The notes under the pieces: model-generated
The model's database searches: none
What the model was told of the DNA's origin: nothing
What the model saw: the letters and a program-made list of their open reading frames with translations, nothing else
Part shown: positions 37,340-50,800 of the stretch, in pieces
Layout of the letters: every line of letters begins with the position of its first letter
Position numbering within the stretch: position 1 is the stretch's first letter
Translations under genes and position numbers: made by a program
NCBI RefSeq assembly: GCF_020184175.1
Contig: NC_065532.1
Location: 5,766,001-5,830,000, forward strand
DNA from: Aphis gossypii
Lineage: Eukaryota > Arthropoda > Insecta > Hemiptera > Aphididae
Length of the DNA: 64,000 bases
Direction of reading: 5' to 3'

Positions 37340-40300
37340 ATTATGACCGAAACAATTACTATTTATGTTAGACTACCATAGAATTATAATAAAGTTGTTC
37401 AATAATTTATTCATAATGAATATTTTTATAAGTATTATAAACATTAAAATCTTAATTACCATTAAGGTTTTGCATTTTTTAATGTCAGTTAGTCTATTAT
37501 GAATTACAATAATATTTTATAACTAATTTACAAATAATAACACCAAGTTATGTAAACTTGATTTTTAATAATAATATTATGTTTTATGTTTAAAATATTA
37601 AGTTTAATTTATGTACGGTATTAGAATTTAGTTTTGCTTAAACCTATGGATTGTAAATGTAACTGAACATTTATAACTTAATAGATATAGTGATTGTGAT
37701 TGTCTAACTTATAATGATAAAAATGATCCTATACTTAACAATAATTTTATATGCATTTAATATAAAAATAAAAAAATACTTAAGCCTATTGTGATTCAGA
37801 TTGTATTATATGAATAAAACAATATAACATTGCTTAAATTACTTAAAATATATTTAAGTTTTTATTTTTTTTTTTTTTTACTTCAATTTTGATTTTCTGT
37901 ATTTTATTTTTTAATTGTTATTAAGAATAGGTAACTTTCAAACATCGATAACTATTATATTACCTCTATTATGTTTGTTTAGAACATAAAAAAAAAATAA
38001 TTCTTCAAAATAATATGTAGTTTGTAGTAATTATTAATAAATGTTTTATTATTTTTTTTTATTTTTTTTTGTGCTTTTTTTACTAGACATATTATAATTT
38101 TTAATCATAATTTGAGACGGCCTAATTATTATATCTTAGTGTACCGGCTGATTCATTTTACAGTTAACACAATTATAATATTAAAATACTATTTACTTTC
38201 TTGAAAATAATTTTTTATACATTGCGAGTTATAACTTGCTACAATACAACATTGATATGTTTTTTTTAAAGTACTTCTTATTATTATTTCTATTACAAAA
38301 TATATTTTTGAACTCATAGTCATAGACAAAATATTTTTTTCTGATGATTTGGTAATTGTTGGTTTTTAATAATTTGATTTCACACCATTAGTTTATTTGG
38401 TACTTTATTATCTATTAAAATGTTAATGAGTATAGCAGACTTTCATATCATTGCACTCTTAAATTAATATATTGTTCAAAAAACTGTAAGTATTTTTTAT
38501 TCAAAATTAAGCTGCACATTCTCAAAATAAATAAATTAAAAAATTGTAATACATTGCAATTTATGGTCCAATAATTTAAAGTTCTCTCTAAAAGAATTGA
38601 AAAATATGTACAAATTAGTATCTATTAAGTTTTAAAGTTTTTGGTGGATTCTGCAGTTATATACATTATGTAGTACCTATTTGAAATGGAAAAACAAATT
38701 CCAACCCAATAAATCACAATAATTATCAAATGATTGGTGACAATGTGACATACTGAAGTAAAATTTTTAATGGATCTAGGGGTGCTGATTTTAAGTCTGG
38801 GGGCGCTAAGCACCCTTAGCACTCCCCTATATGCGGCGCCTATGTACTTATTTAATTTACTAATTGTATTATTTAATATAGATTATAAGTAAAAAAAAAA
38901 TCAATATATTCATTAATTATCCATTTATGCACATTGATAAAAATACAGAACTAAAAACTTCTAAAAGAAAATAAACTCATTACTTGCAATTTCCAAAACT
39001 TATAGAATCACCTTTTTTTATTCATTAAAAAATCTCAATGAGTGCAAAAGTGTATTGGCAATCATTGGCCCTTCTCTAAGGGCGCCTTTGAACGAAGAAC
39101 TCTATTTACCTATTTATATTATTTATATTTATATTTTAATTAAATTGATACACAAGGTTGAATTAGTTTTGGCCTAAATCTTAGCAATTACTACCTATGT
39201 TAATAATTATTTTAATTGGTATTTACAATTATATTAAGTTTTGAAAATGTCGTTGCGTATAATAAACAATAATATTATGATAGGTGCGTAATTATTATTT
39301 ATTGGTTTGAGTGTATGACACTATGACATCAAGCCTTAACAAATATTTTTTGAATACTAGTATTTTTTTTATAATCAATAGTACCTATTACGAAATAACT
39401 ATGAAATCGTTATTTTTAGTTTGAATATTCTGCACGGTTTATAACTTATATGAACTATAAATCAAATGTCAATAAAAAATAGTTTATTTCAATATTAGAA
39501 TGTTTACAAATAGCGAAAAAGAACTAAAATATTTTAAATTTGAAAAATTATGTTTAAATTACTTAATATTATTGCTTACATCTAAATATGTACCTATAAG
39601 AATTGGATTAAAATTAAATTCACTATACTTATATTCAACACCGTTCAGGGCTAATCTGATAATTTTTAAACTTATGAATGTCTTAATAGAGGTTTTCTAC
39701 AAATTTACAGCAAACTCCATTTTCACAATTGTATAGGTTTTTTGTTATTTTGCCTACTAAGTACTACCACTACTACCTAATAACATTGATTATACATATT
39801 ACTATATTATGTAATATGTTACTGCATAATACATTAATACATAATATTACGATTTATAATCAATGCTTATAAGTTATAATTGATACATAATGATTTAGAC
39901 TGGAGCCTTTGACTATGACTATATAGTATGACTCTAAAGTTGTCGCCTGTTGGATACTCGGATACATTAATCATAATCATGGTTGGAAACATGAATTTAA
40001 AAATAAATAATGTAGACGAAAATTGGGAAATTGGAACGTTTGGGATGCATTTTAGTAATTAACTTAATCACACATCAACTTTATTAATATTAATAAATAT
40101 TTTAATTATGGTGAAAAATGTGCAGTGTAGCTGCATTGCATATAGAAAAAATGAAACATCGATCAGCTGTGACTATGGCCTGTGAGCCTGTGTATGTGTT
40201 TCAGTGTTTGTATTCATAACATCAAAATATATTATGCTACAATGCATACGAGGCTACGAAGTGTGAATTTACTATCAGCTGCTGCTGTTTTGGTCGCTAT

Positions 40301-40512
40301 TTGTTAGCTTAGTATGACTTTTCTTCTCGTTTTCTATATAGGTAGTTGCTAACTGATTGCTAACTGACTAGTATTTTTCTATATTCGTCATCATAATTCA
40401 TCATTGACTATTGTTGATATCGTTTGTTCTTCTAACATACTCGATTTCTAAATGTGGTTGAATTGTGTCGAAGTTTTTTGAACTTTATTTTTGCAGTTAT
40501 TTGAATATTATC

Positions 40513-43500
40513 ATGTCCGATTTGAAATCATTGGAACACCCGACGTTAAAGGTATGCCATCATAATTTTAATAAATATATCAGTGATGTTTTTATTAAAA
40601 CTTTAGTCGAGAAATTAGTTTGAAAATCTAGTGTACAGTGAAGTCACCCTAGTTTTGCATGATAATCATTAGCAGTTACTACTTAATGCTTCTACCAAAA
40701 TTTTAAAATTGTGTACAATGTATTAAAATACCATGCAATTCTTTAACTTTTAGGTTCCTTATGAAGTTCTCAATAAGAAATTTCGAACAACACAAAAAAC
40801 ATTGGACAGAGAAGTTTCACATTTTCAAAACGCTGTTCAAGAGTTTGAACGTGATATCTCTTCAGATGTAGCTATGACAGACACTTCTCATATTTCCTCA
40901 CTGCTTAGCGGCATGGTTGAAAAACTGAAAGTGCTTAAAAGAAAGGTTTAAATATTTTGAATATTATGAGTTTTTTTAACTATATTTTAATTAATATACT
41001 TTTAATAGGCTGATGAAGGTATAAATGATGAATTGCAAGCCGGTATGGTATGTAAAAAACGTCTTGAACACTTAAAAGAACATAACTCACCTTGTGAAGC
41101 TATTGTAAAAAATTGGCGTCGCCGTCGGCTTGATCGAATGTTAGTGGAATACTTTTTACGCTGTGGATATTATAACTCTGCCAATAAACTTGCAAATAAT
41201 TCAGATCTTAATGATCTTACCAATATAGGTATGAAAAACCTACTAATTTTGTGAAATAATTACTTATTGCTTTAATTAAATAATTTTAGATTTATTCATG
41301 ATATCAAAGGAAGTTGAACATTCATTGGCAAATCATGAAACATCAAAATGTTTGGCATGGTGTCACGACAATAGGTCAAAATTACGAAAATTACGTTCAA
41401 CTATGGAATTCAATTTACGAATACAAGAATTTATAGAACTTGTTCGTCAAGATAAACGTCTTGATGCTGTTCGGTTAGTTTTAGTGTTTAGATTTTTAAA
41501 AGTAATTCACACTTATTAACACGTTAACAGTAAAAATTTAATCCATGTTACATTTGAATAGATTATTCAATTATTTGATAAAATACCGATAATAACTGTT
41601 GTCCCACATTTAAACCAGATATAAAAATCAATATTAAAATAAATTACAGGAACTTAATGTTTGTTACATTTTTAACTAGTGTTAATCTTCTATAAAAATA
41701 ATATTGACCATGTCACATATGTGTGATACTTAGCCATGAACATATTAAATAAATAATATAATATGGATTAATGGCGGGTGATACAATATCTGTTTAGTTA
41801 TAACAGTCAAATATTGATATCATTCCAGTGGCGCAACCAGGATTTATTCAAGGGGGGGGGAGAGTCCAGGAAAATTTTTTATTTATTATATATTGTTTTT
41901 CTGTTCTCTTTCTGAGTATATACTATATACATTATAAATACATTTTATTGCTTGATAAATACAATTATATTATTATACCAACTCTAATAATAATTATAAT
42001 CAATACATTTTGATGAAAACTTTTTGGTAACTTTAAAAATATAAAATAAAAATAAATACTATGGCATGATCTAGGGGGAGGGGGTCCGGACCCGGGGTCC
42101 ACCCCCTTGGTTGCGTCACTGTATCATTCAATTTTTTTAGAAGTTCTATACAATTATTATATGTATTTTTTTCTTCTTTTAATTGTTTAAATATCAAATT
42201 ATTTTTATTTTTAAATAATACCTAAGACATTTATTAATTTTATGCTTATACAATTTACAAAACATAAATAACTAAAATTTACACAAATAAATCAACCATT
42301 ACATTACTTTGTTTAATAGTAAATAGTTACTGATATTACTTATATTTTCAAGATTTATTATACACATAATGGTTTTAGACAATATTATCTATCTGAGATT
42401 TACTTGTGATATAGAATTATTCAACATTCTTTTTTCATTTGAAACCTTTTAATTATTTTTTAGACACGCTAGAAAGTATATATCAACATTCGAAGATACC
42501 CGTATGGATGAAGTACAACAGTGCATGGTTTTATTGGCTTTTCCAACTGATACTGGTAAATTTATTTTATTTTTATATTTAGGCCTCAGTAATTATTCCA
42601 ATTATTTGCCTAGTAGTTAAAAAGATTTGTCGTTGGAGTGATTGAATTAAGGTGAACGATTTTTTATTTTTTCTTAAACAATGCGTGCATTGATCTAAGT
42701 ATAAATGTGTTTATTGCTTGTCAGTGTGTTTCATGAGTTAAAATTCTATACTTAGTTATTTTTTACAATTCTTGATATATTTCCTAGGTCTTCATTCTTC
42801 AATCAGTATATTACATTATAGCTTTTATAAAATATCCATTAGTGAAAGACGTGGGTTAAAAATGAAGAAAATGTATTTTTACAAGAAACTAAGAATCAAA
42901 TTGAACATCTAAAAGCAAAATAATCATAAAATTAGATGGATTAAGCCTTATAACTATAGACTTATAGAATATATAATTTGTTAATCAAACAATGAAATAA
43001 TTTTTTTAAATTAATATATAAAGTAAAGGTTATTAAGTATTTTATTTTTTGTTAGTATAAAGTTTATTTCTATAATACTCAATTTACAAATTGGTTAATT
43101 ATAATATTTTAAATAAATATTATTAAGTAATTTTATTGTTTGAATATGTAATTATAAATAACTAAATAGTTTAACATTTTACAGAAATATCACCTTATAA
43201 AGAAATGTTTGATGAGACTCGTTGGCAACGGTTAATTGAACAGTTTCGTCAAGAAAATTATAATTTATATCAATTATCATCACAGTCAGTATTTACTGTT
43301 GTATTACAAGCTGGATTATCTGCTCTAAAAACTCCATATCCTTTTTTAAACTTATACTATAATTTAGGTTATATTTTGTTGATAAAACTTTGTATTTAAT
43401 AATCATTTAAATTATGATTTAACAACTGTTACAACTTATAAGTATTATTGGTGGTGGCTAAGGCTATTAAATCATTGAATATTCTTATTAATGTCCTATT

Positions 43501-44992
43501 TGTTAAATCAATGTTGATTGTTGATAAATGTATATTAAACTGATAAACTTTAAAATTTAATAACTTATTTTAATATAATCTATCATGTATTATTTTTTTA
43601 TTATGTCATGTGTCACAAAAATGGGTACCTATTTATCGTTTTCTCTGTCTTTCTAATGTGTAGTATTCCAAATTTTTGTTCAAAATAATCCTGTTTATCT
43701 AATCTAAAATGTTTATTATATGCATTAAAATTTAAACATAAAAAAAAGCTTACATTGAGTCATAGATAATATTCTTTGCTTTAAATTTGTTAATATTTTT
43801 AATAAATTATAATTTATAAATAACAGTGAAAATTAATTCTTCTGAACATAAGATTTGGTATGTTAAGTATTAGTACACTAGTAAAACTGGAAGAAAACTT
43901 TCGAATGTATTTCTTTTAATAAACAAATTATCAATATTTAATTTGTTGATATTTAACCAAGTTTCTTGTTTATAATAATTTATATATTATATTTTCACAT
44001 CCTTTCAGATTCTAAATTGAACCTACAAGTTATATTTAATAGTATTATAATATTAATATTTAATAGGTTTTTTTAGTATAAAAATTTATAATTTTATTAT
44101 TATAGTGAAGTGATTATTTAAATTTGTCAAAAAAGAGTATTTCCAATTTTTTTTTTTTTAATCGGTTTTTTAAATATATATATATTTAGTTACTATTTTA
44201 ACATGTTAACTGTGATATATTATGATTACTGACAGGACACACATGTTTCTTAGTTTCATTCAAAATTTATGTAATTTTATGTATTATAAAAACATTTAAA
44301 AATTATTATTTTATACATTTATTAGATCAAAAAAATTGTTATGATTCCGTTTGTCATGATGAATATTTTAGTGCATTATTGAAGTGCCATGAAAAAAATA
44401 AAATCGAATTCATTTATAAAATGTTGTATTACAAACATTTAAAATTTGAGACTTATGGATAACCTCCAGAAGTCATATGGCAGTAATGTGTTAATTAACC
44501 TAACATTTTATCATGTTTAAAAATAAAAATGTTTTAAAACAATAATTTAAAATTAAATCATGAAAATTGATAGTTTGATTAGTATGTTTGTTCTAAGAAA
44601 TCAAATAATTTTTCTTAACTGATATATACTCAGTGTTATAGTGAAATTAAAGAAGCCCGAAATGTAAGCTGTCCAGTTTGTCAAGAATGGTTCAACACTC
44701 TAGCAAAACCATTACCTTTTGCACATTGTAGTCAGTCTCGACTGTTTTGTTCAATATCAGGACTTCCATTGAATGAACATAATATACCTATGGTATTACC
44801 AAACGGATACGTTTATGGAGAACAGGTTATAATTATCAGCTTATAATTTTACAATAAATAGTAAATAACGATACATTTATATATTTATAGGCTTTGGTGG
44901 AGATGTCAAATCAAAATAATGGACAAGTAATTTGTCCCAAGACCAAAGAAGTGTATTGGTTAAAACAAGCAGAAAAAGTTTACGTAATGTAA
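40513..44992 (+). CDS. Maea: MAEA, RING-type subunit of the CTLH (GID) E3 ubiquitin ligase
   Basis: Eight exons: 40513-40551, 40754-40945, 41009-41228, 41290-41473, 42464-42555, 43185-43335, 44630-44825 and 44891-44992. They total 1176 nt (391 aa; human 396). Domains in order are an N-terminal coiled-coil region, LisH at about 118-148 (LDRMLVEYFLRCGYYNSANK), CTLH/CRA from about 154 (CLAWCHDNRSKLRKLRSTME) and a RING-like C-terminus from about 305 (CPVCQEW...AHCSQSRLFC), ending in the family-typical QAEKVYVM. In the known complex MAEA pairs with RMND5 to form the catalytic RING heterodimer of the CTLH ligase; it was first described in erythroblast attachment. Intron 6 (43336-44629) is an AT-AC U12-type intron, and the other introns are GT-AG. 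A 296-bp hAT MITE sits in intron 4. Confidence 0.96.
41826..42121. mobile_element. hAT-type MITE, 296 bp, in MAEA intron 4
   Basis: Starts CAGTGGCGCAACCAGGATTT and ends TTGGTTGCGTCACTG. It is flanked by an exact 8-bp duplication TATCATTC (41818-41825 and 42122-42129). A G-run near the left end and GGGGTCCGGACCC near the right can pair internally. The intact duplication suggests a fairly recent insertion. An accidental open frame starts inside it. Confidence 0.93.
43336..44629 (+). other. AT-AC minor-class (U12-type) intron of MAEA
   Basis: The 5' splice site is ATATCCTTT (43336-43344), an exact match to the U12 AT-AC donor. A branch-site motif TTTCTTAAC (44611-44619) lies 10-12 nt before the terminal AC (44628-44629). 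Joining 43335 to 44630 restores the family sequence LKTPQCYSE in phase; no GT-AG alternative gives it. The intron is 1294 bp. Confidence 0.93.
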
Positions 44993-45217
44993 TAAAATAA
45001 TCTAAGATTTTAAATTTAAATTTAACTTGTTTATGTGCCATTTTCTATTTTTTAATTATTATTATTAAATATTGACCTATCTTGCATTGTAACTCATTTC
45101 TTCAAGACAAATTTCATATAATGTAAGTAACTCTATACAATGTATAATAATAATTTCTTTATACTTCAAGATTACATTTGCTGTTTCCAATATTAAAAAT
45201 TGTATAGTCGATTATTC

Positions 45218-45223
45218 AATAAA
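45218..45223 (+). terminator. Candidate polyadenylation signal of MAEA
   Basis: AATAAA about 225 nt after the stop codon, in a T-rich setting. A competing hexamer overlaps the stop codon itself and would leave almost no 3' UTR. Confidence 0.35.
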
Positions 45224-45736
45224 ATTAAATCATTTACGTTATATAATATACAACTTATTATAACTCTTTTCAGTGCATCTTGACAAGGTATAACTTATAT
45301 ACATTTTTCATTTTATGTATTTATAAAAAAATATAAGTATAAAATTAATTTTAAATTGTAACTTAATTTTGTTATAATATTAGTATATTTACTATTTTTA
45401 AGCAAATGTAAATCTATTTAATATTATAAATAAATATATATTTATGTATAAAAAAAAAACTGTGTATAAGTTTCTAATAAAGTGTTATCCTTCTAATTTG
45501 CTATCTATAATTATTAAATTGAACATTCCAAGATATATATTATATGAATAATTGTTTTTGAACACTATATTTTTATTCATATATTTCATTTTGAACAATT
45601 TGTTTATGTTGCTAAATCTATGATAACATTTTCAGACTAATAAGACAACAATGAATTTTTGATAAAAAAAAATCATGTTTTTATTTTACAAATTAAAAGA
45701 TTGAATTGATTATTTTAATATACTTATGGATTCATT

Positions 45737-45969
45737 CAGTGCCGGATTTACCATTAGGCTAACTAGGCCATAGCCTAGGGCGGCAATTATTTTCTCCTGT
45801 TTCGTCTCTATAAACAGATGAAAAATTATTTTATATTAGCGCTTTCTTGGCTACGTCGACCATTGGGTCATATATGAAGCTCGTATTGGTTTTAAAAAAA
45901 TGATTGTATGATTTTGAGGCGGCATTTTCCTAATAGCGTAGGGCGGCTGAAGAGGTAAATCCGGCACTG
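45737..45969. mobile_element. hAT-type MITE, 233 bp
   Basis: Terminal inverted repeats CAGTGCCGGATTTACC and GGTAAATCCGGCACTG (one mismatch or none, depending on the register). An exact 8-bp duplication GATTCATT lies at 45729-45736 and 45970-45977. The subterminal strings CTAGGGCGGC (left) and GTAGGGCGGC (right) repeat in direct orientation. It is non-coding. Confidence 0.94.
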
Positions 45970-46989
45970 GATTCATTGATTAACCAATATCATTGCATGA
46001 CAATAATCTAGAAATCCGAATTTATAAGGTGCCATTCTTTTTCTGAAAGGTGACAAATATAATTTTAATACCTTTTTGATAATATGTTTCACAAAATCAT
46101 CACAATTCTGAATCCTCTGTCTGTAGCTGTTTAAAATAATAAAATATTGATTTATCATTAATGTTATATTAGTTATAATTTGAAGCTTGTATTTAGAGAT
46201 AATTGAACGATGGGTCATAAGTGAGTAGAATGTGTTTTGTTTGGTTCCACAAATATTCACTAATGTAATTCAATACAATAATTTATAAGTCCTTGTAACA
46301 ATTTTCAACAAGTAACAATGTATTTTTATATAATAAGAAATACAATTTAAAAAGTATTTTTTCACTATTTTACTTTGATAAGGTATATGATTTGTACTTT
46401 TAAGTAGTTGTAGTTCAATCGATTATAATCAAAAATTAGGGAGATCCGCTTTTTTGTCAAAATACCTTTCCATTTTTACTGCCAGTAAAATCAAGGGTCA
46501 TAACTGAAAAAAAATTTCATGGGGGTTCCAAAATTTTTTTGAGTACAGATATTAAACACTTCATTTTTTTGGTTAAAAATATAAAATTTGTTTATTATCG
46601 ATATTAAAAACATAAGTCAAACTGCAGTAACATCACTGGATGCCCCTTCACTCAAGCCGTTAAGCTCTGTTAAAATATATTATTTGTATTACTTATTGTA
46701 TTTTTGTTATATACAGATTGTAAGTATTCGTTTTGTTAAATAATAAAAAAAAACTAACATAACTCGTACTGTAGTATGTATTTGGCATAATCATGAAAAC
46801 CCAGACCATGAGAAGTGTAATTGGCCAATAGTGAAAATAATAACTTCTGGTACCGAGTAATCAAATTATAATTTTTTTGATACATAATATACACATATAT
46901 TTAAGAGGTGACTATTGATTAAATATTGTTTTAAGTTATGTAGACCTAAGACCACACACGTACATTATTACATATTATTTTAAATTGAC

Positions 46990-47893
46990 TAGTCTATTTA
47001 GGCGGAACAATAACAATAAAATATAATGTTTTTTGTTTTGAACTTGCTGGGCGTAAGGCGGGAAAATATTATTGAACGACAGATGGGGCGACGGTCGTAC
47101 CGGGCCCGCGAACGCGGTCATCGGTGTTCACCGATGACTGTCCGCCATTTTCCGGCGGCTGTTTGTGTTTGTCTCGCGCACACACAACAGTTTCGGCCGC
47201 CGTCTAGCCAACATAACCTGATTGTGCAGCCGCCGCTGCCGCCGACCGCCGACGCCGCCGCCGACGACACCACCACACTGCTATCCGTTACGACCGCGAC
47301 GACTGACCACCGTTGTTGTTCCGCAAGTGCGTACGGCGTACGACGATCTGTTCGTGTTCGCCCGCCACCAGTCGAAATTTCGATTGTTTTTTTTTTCCAC
47401 GCACGCCGTTCAGTTTTCGTGTGTACCGGTTAAAGACGCCGCCGCCGTACACAGCGCGTGTAATAATATACGATAATATTACCAAATTAAATACACGTAC
47501 AATCAAGTAAAATCGTTATTGTTTGTTATTTTTATTATCGTGTGTTATTATCATCGTTCGCCGGCCGGATTCCGCGGTCCGATGCTTGGACTAGTTTGTG
47601 CGCGCCATTTCACGACAACGATCCGATATTGCGGTCGCGCGCCAACGTGAATCCAGTGCATTATTTTAGTGCACAACAACGACGACAACGCGTTCTTGTC
47701 GCTTGCCGTGCGTGTGTGTTTGATCGAGTGTGAGTGTGTGTGTGTTTGCGCGCGTGGTTATCATCGTCGACGTCGGCCTGCCAACAACGCGGACGCTGCT
47801 CGCACAGCTAATATTGTCGCCGACAACGACGCCGCCGCCGCCGTTATAACAGCATCAGCGACGAGTGCCCCGCCGACGTGATCGACCAACAAG
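46990..47893 (+). other. CpG-rich leader exon, probably the 5' UTR exon of otu
   Basis: A sharply bounded block rich in CG, GCC and GAC triplets within an AT-rich region. It ends in a strong donor AACAAG|GTAAGC (donor at 47894). The next gene downstream on this strand is otu, whose coding exon is preceded by a good acceptor (T-rich tract then TTAG at 54145-54148), so a 6.25-kb 5' UTR intron is the simplest reading. An initiator-like TTCAGTTTT lies at 47409-47417, without a DPE at the right distance. Open frames in several registers have no recognisable similarity and look like GC-driven artefacts. The transcription start and the link to otu need RNA evidence. Confidence 0.55.
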
Positions 47894-50800
47894 GTAAGCT
47901 GTGTTCTCTCAATGTCATGTTATGTTTGGCGTTTGTTATGATTGTGTCTTTACACATGCCCGCGTGTGGTGTACACATTACGCGTTCCTATAGCTATACG
48001 TTGTACAGATTAGCGATAGTGTGAAACTGTGAAGTGCCGTTTGTGTTTAGCCGGTCCGCGTATTTTTGGCCACCGCCTCGCGGTGTGGACAAACGGGCAA
48101 ACAATATTATTAATCGTTTCGGGTCTACCGTTACCTCAGCCATAAATTGGCGCAATCGTTTTCCATGATATTTTTATATTTTATTTGCTCGTTGTTATGT
48201 GTCTTATGTATATATTTAATATTTATAATGTAACAAATGCAATTATACGGTTTTCGAGGAGAAGGGGGAGGAGACAGGCCCGGCCGATAAGGTGTTTGCG
48301 CGATCGTCGATTGTTGTGCGGGAGGGGGGCGGCGACAGGTACGTTCGATCCGAAATATTTCATGATTTTTACGATCCGATCATACGACGGCGTGTAGAGT
48401 ACCGTATTCATTTTGTATTATGTTTAAATTTAACACAAATCAGTCGACCTTCCGTTTACCATGGTGCTATATTTATTATTTATGTGGTTTGTGATAAGTC
48501 TTGGCTCGTCTATTCAGCATTTAATCACTTGACCTTCTACAACTGTAGTAGTAGTAGTAATAGACGTGTTCCACATGTGCTTCCAAAAAGCCGTCATCGA
48601 TACACAATCCTTAGTTGTAACGTTATAATGCGGCTTATTGGCACTACGTAAAGGTTTACCTGCACCATAAAAATTGTTTGCATACGAATAAAATGAATGT
48701 GATAGTCTACATGATTGACGTTGATCTTCGGTACGAATATGGTGGATATTGGTATATTCGTTTAAATATGAGGGTGACTCTTAACTAACCCTCCTTCTCT
48801 TTTATTATTGTCCATGGACACACCTAGTTACTTCCGGCATCAGAAAATCATGCGTATTTTCCCTCGAAAAAACAATTGGTGTGAAATTCCAGTGATTCTT
48901 AGTATTCCCATATTATCGCTCGCGCGTTATTATTAGTAAATATTAATTATTATTAGTCTTATCATATTAATAATAATAATAATCCGTTCTCAATTGAAAA
49001 TTGCTGATTGTGCTGTTCAAACATCACTAGTTCGGTTTAGCAATAATAATTAATTGTTGTTGTACGTATTTTTTTTACGAAGGTTTGCACATTTTTTATA
49101 CACATATGATAAAGTGCAGATTGTTATTTGTTACATAAAAGTACACGCGGTCGATGAATAAAAAAAAAAGCTTAGTCGTCCCGACAGAGTTTCGCGATTA
49201 TCCTTAATGCTGACTGTGAAGAGTGGAGTAGGGAAATTTGCTTACGTCGGCGTTTTCTTCAAACTGATTATATAGCTTTGAAATATTTAACGTTTTTAGC
49301 TGTATACACATTAAATTACTATTGTTTGTTATATATTATATTGAACTATAAGGAATATGTTTTTTTTTCTTAACACAACCATATCGCAATAACATTTAGT
49401 TAATATGCGTAGGTATAACAATTAATACAATTTCGGACATAGTTCACGATGTTCAATGATGTCATTTGTGGAAGTCTGATATAACCGTTGTATCTCAGAC
49501 GTGTATTATTATCACGATTAAAATTGTTTTTGTGGAAATGAATACACTTAATAATTATGTTATGAAATCATCCCTCTGATGTCTTGAACAACAACCCAAT
49601 GATATTATTAGCTACCGCTTGACATTATTATTATTATTTTTATTAATGTGTACGATCGTTGCATAGATTTTGATAATGATATTAAAAGTGGTTGTTGTCA
49701 AGGCAAACCGTGTATATTATGTAGTAGTAATAAGTAATAACCACAATTGGTGGTGGCGGGCCGGTCGGCGGTGGTAATTGAGGCACCATAAATGGAAGGG
49801 CGATGGCGATGACAATGCGAAAAGAGCGCGCGCATTTTAACTGGTCTGCACGGCTGGCTGGCACGACGACGCGACTCGGTTTCGTGATCGTCGCACTGAC
49901 GTTGTGGAGTGGCCGGCGGGGGGCTTCGCTGGACGTAACCGTCATCCGTTCGGCGGCGGCCCACGTCTTTTCACATCGTACCCAGAAAACACGCACGCAC
50001 CGCCCCACTAGCCTCCTCACCATCGGTCATGCTATCTCCGCCGCCCCTGTCTAGTGTAGTAGAAGTGTATAATAGTGTATGGTATTCACTTTCGTGATCG
50101 CGCGGCTTTACCGACAGACCTGGGCCAGCGCGTGTGTATGTGTACGTTTGCCTGCGCGACGGCGGCGTCGTTCACACCGGGACCCACTGCACGCGGCCGA
50201 CCGTCGCCGTCGTCGTTCATTCCTCGTGGAACGCCTCCCGCTGCCGAATGGAATTCTCGCCTACGGACCGCGCACATTTAATCGAATCACGACGGTTTTC
50301 ACGATTGCATTATTGTGTGTATATACACATATTATAATATGTATACACGCGTATTATTGTAATATGCAACGTGCATGCGCAACACGGACCGACGAGTAGG
50401 TGTGCTGATATACGTATAATAATATTTCGTTCGTCTTTTTTTACCGTACACTCTCACTCTATATCTTTTAAAATCCGCGTGTCCTTTCCGTCTCCGGTTC
50501 ATTAAGTGTGTTTACTACCATTGTTGGCAGATTAAAAGCGGTATCATGCAGTCGTCATCGTTGTAGATAATTGCCGTTTCGCGTTTTGACCGCGAGTTTT
50601 ATTTTTTCTTCAAACGATGTTAATTCGAATAGTAATTGGACACACTTTACTGATGGTCATATTATCGAGATTAATTATTTATCTACTTGTCGCATTAATA
50701 TAAAATATTATTTTATCGAGGTTTTTGTTGTTTGCTCTGTTGGGACATAACTAGATAACCGAGTGGTGTTGTACACGCGGGCTCCAAATGCTCCAATATA

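Larger units (their letters stand above)
36558..40512. other. 3' UTR of the transporter and intergenic region before MAEA
   Basis: Contains a mariner-like MITE at 36852-36964, a candidate poly(A) signal at 37330-37339, and a GC-richer relic at about 38775-38845 (ending GCGGCGCCTATG) that resembles one end of a mobile element without a detectable partner. The promoter of MAEA should lie in the last few hundred bases, where CAGCTGCTGCTG occurs at about 40278. No gene is recognised. Confidence 0.6.
44993..46989. other. MAEA 3' UTR and intergenic region
   Basis: Holds candidate MAEA poly(A) signals (one overlapping the stop at 44991-44996, another at 45218-45223) and a hAT MITE at 45737-45969. 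The open frame that partly overlaps the MITE is not credible as a gene. CpG density rises sharply at the right end, at about 46990. Confidence 0.6.

Noticed and set aside
38775..38845. GC-rich stretch with GGGGGCGCTAAGCACCC and GCGGCGCCTATG
   Set aside because: Probably a transposon remnant, but no paired terminus or target duplication could be defined.
43336..43399. Continuation of MAEA exon 6 to a stop at 43399 as a genuine protein end
   Set aside because: It would truncate MAEA before its RING-like region and gives a hydrophobic non-family tail; the AT-AC junction restores the family sequence exactly.
47026..47881. Several overlapping open frames of 60-135 codons on both strands
   Set aside because: They lie in CpG-rich sequence in which stop codons are rare, overlap in incompatible frames, and contain only low-complexity Arg/Pro/Ala/Thr runs. 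A 5' UTR exon explains the block better.
49682..50399. Overlapping frames of 60-113 codons on both strands
   Set aside because: Same composition artefact; no frame resembles a protein family and none has consistent splice context.
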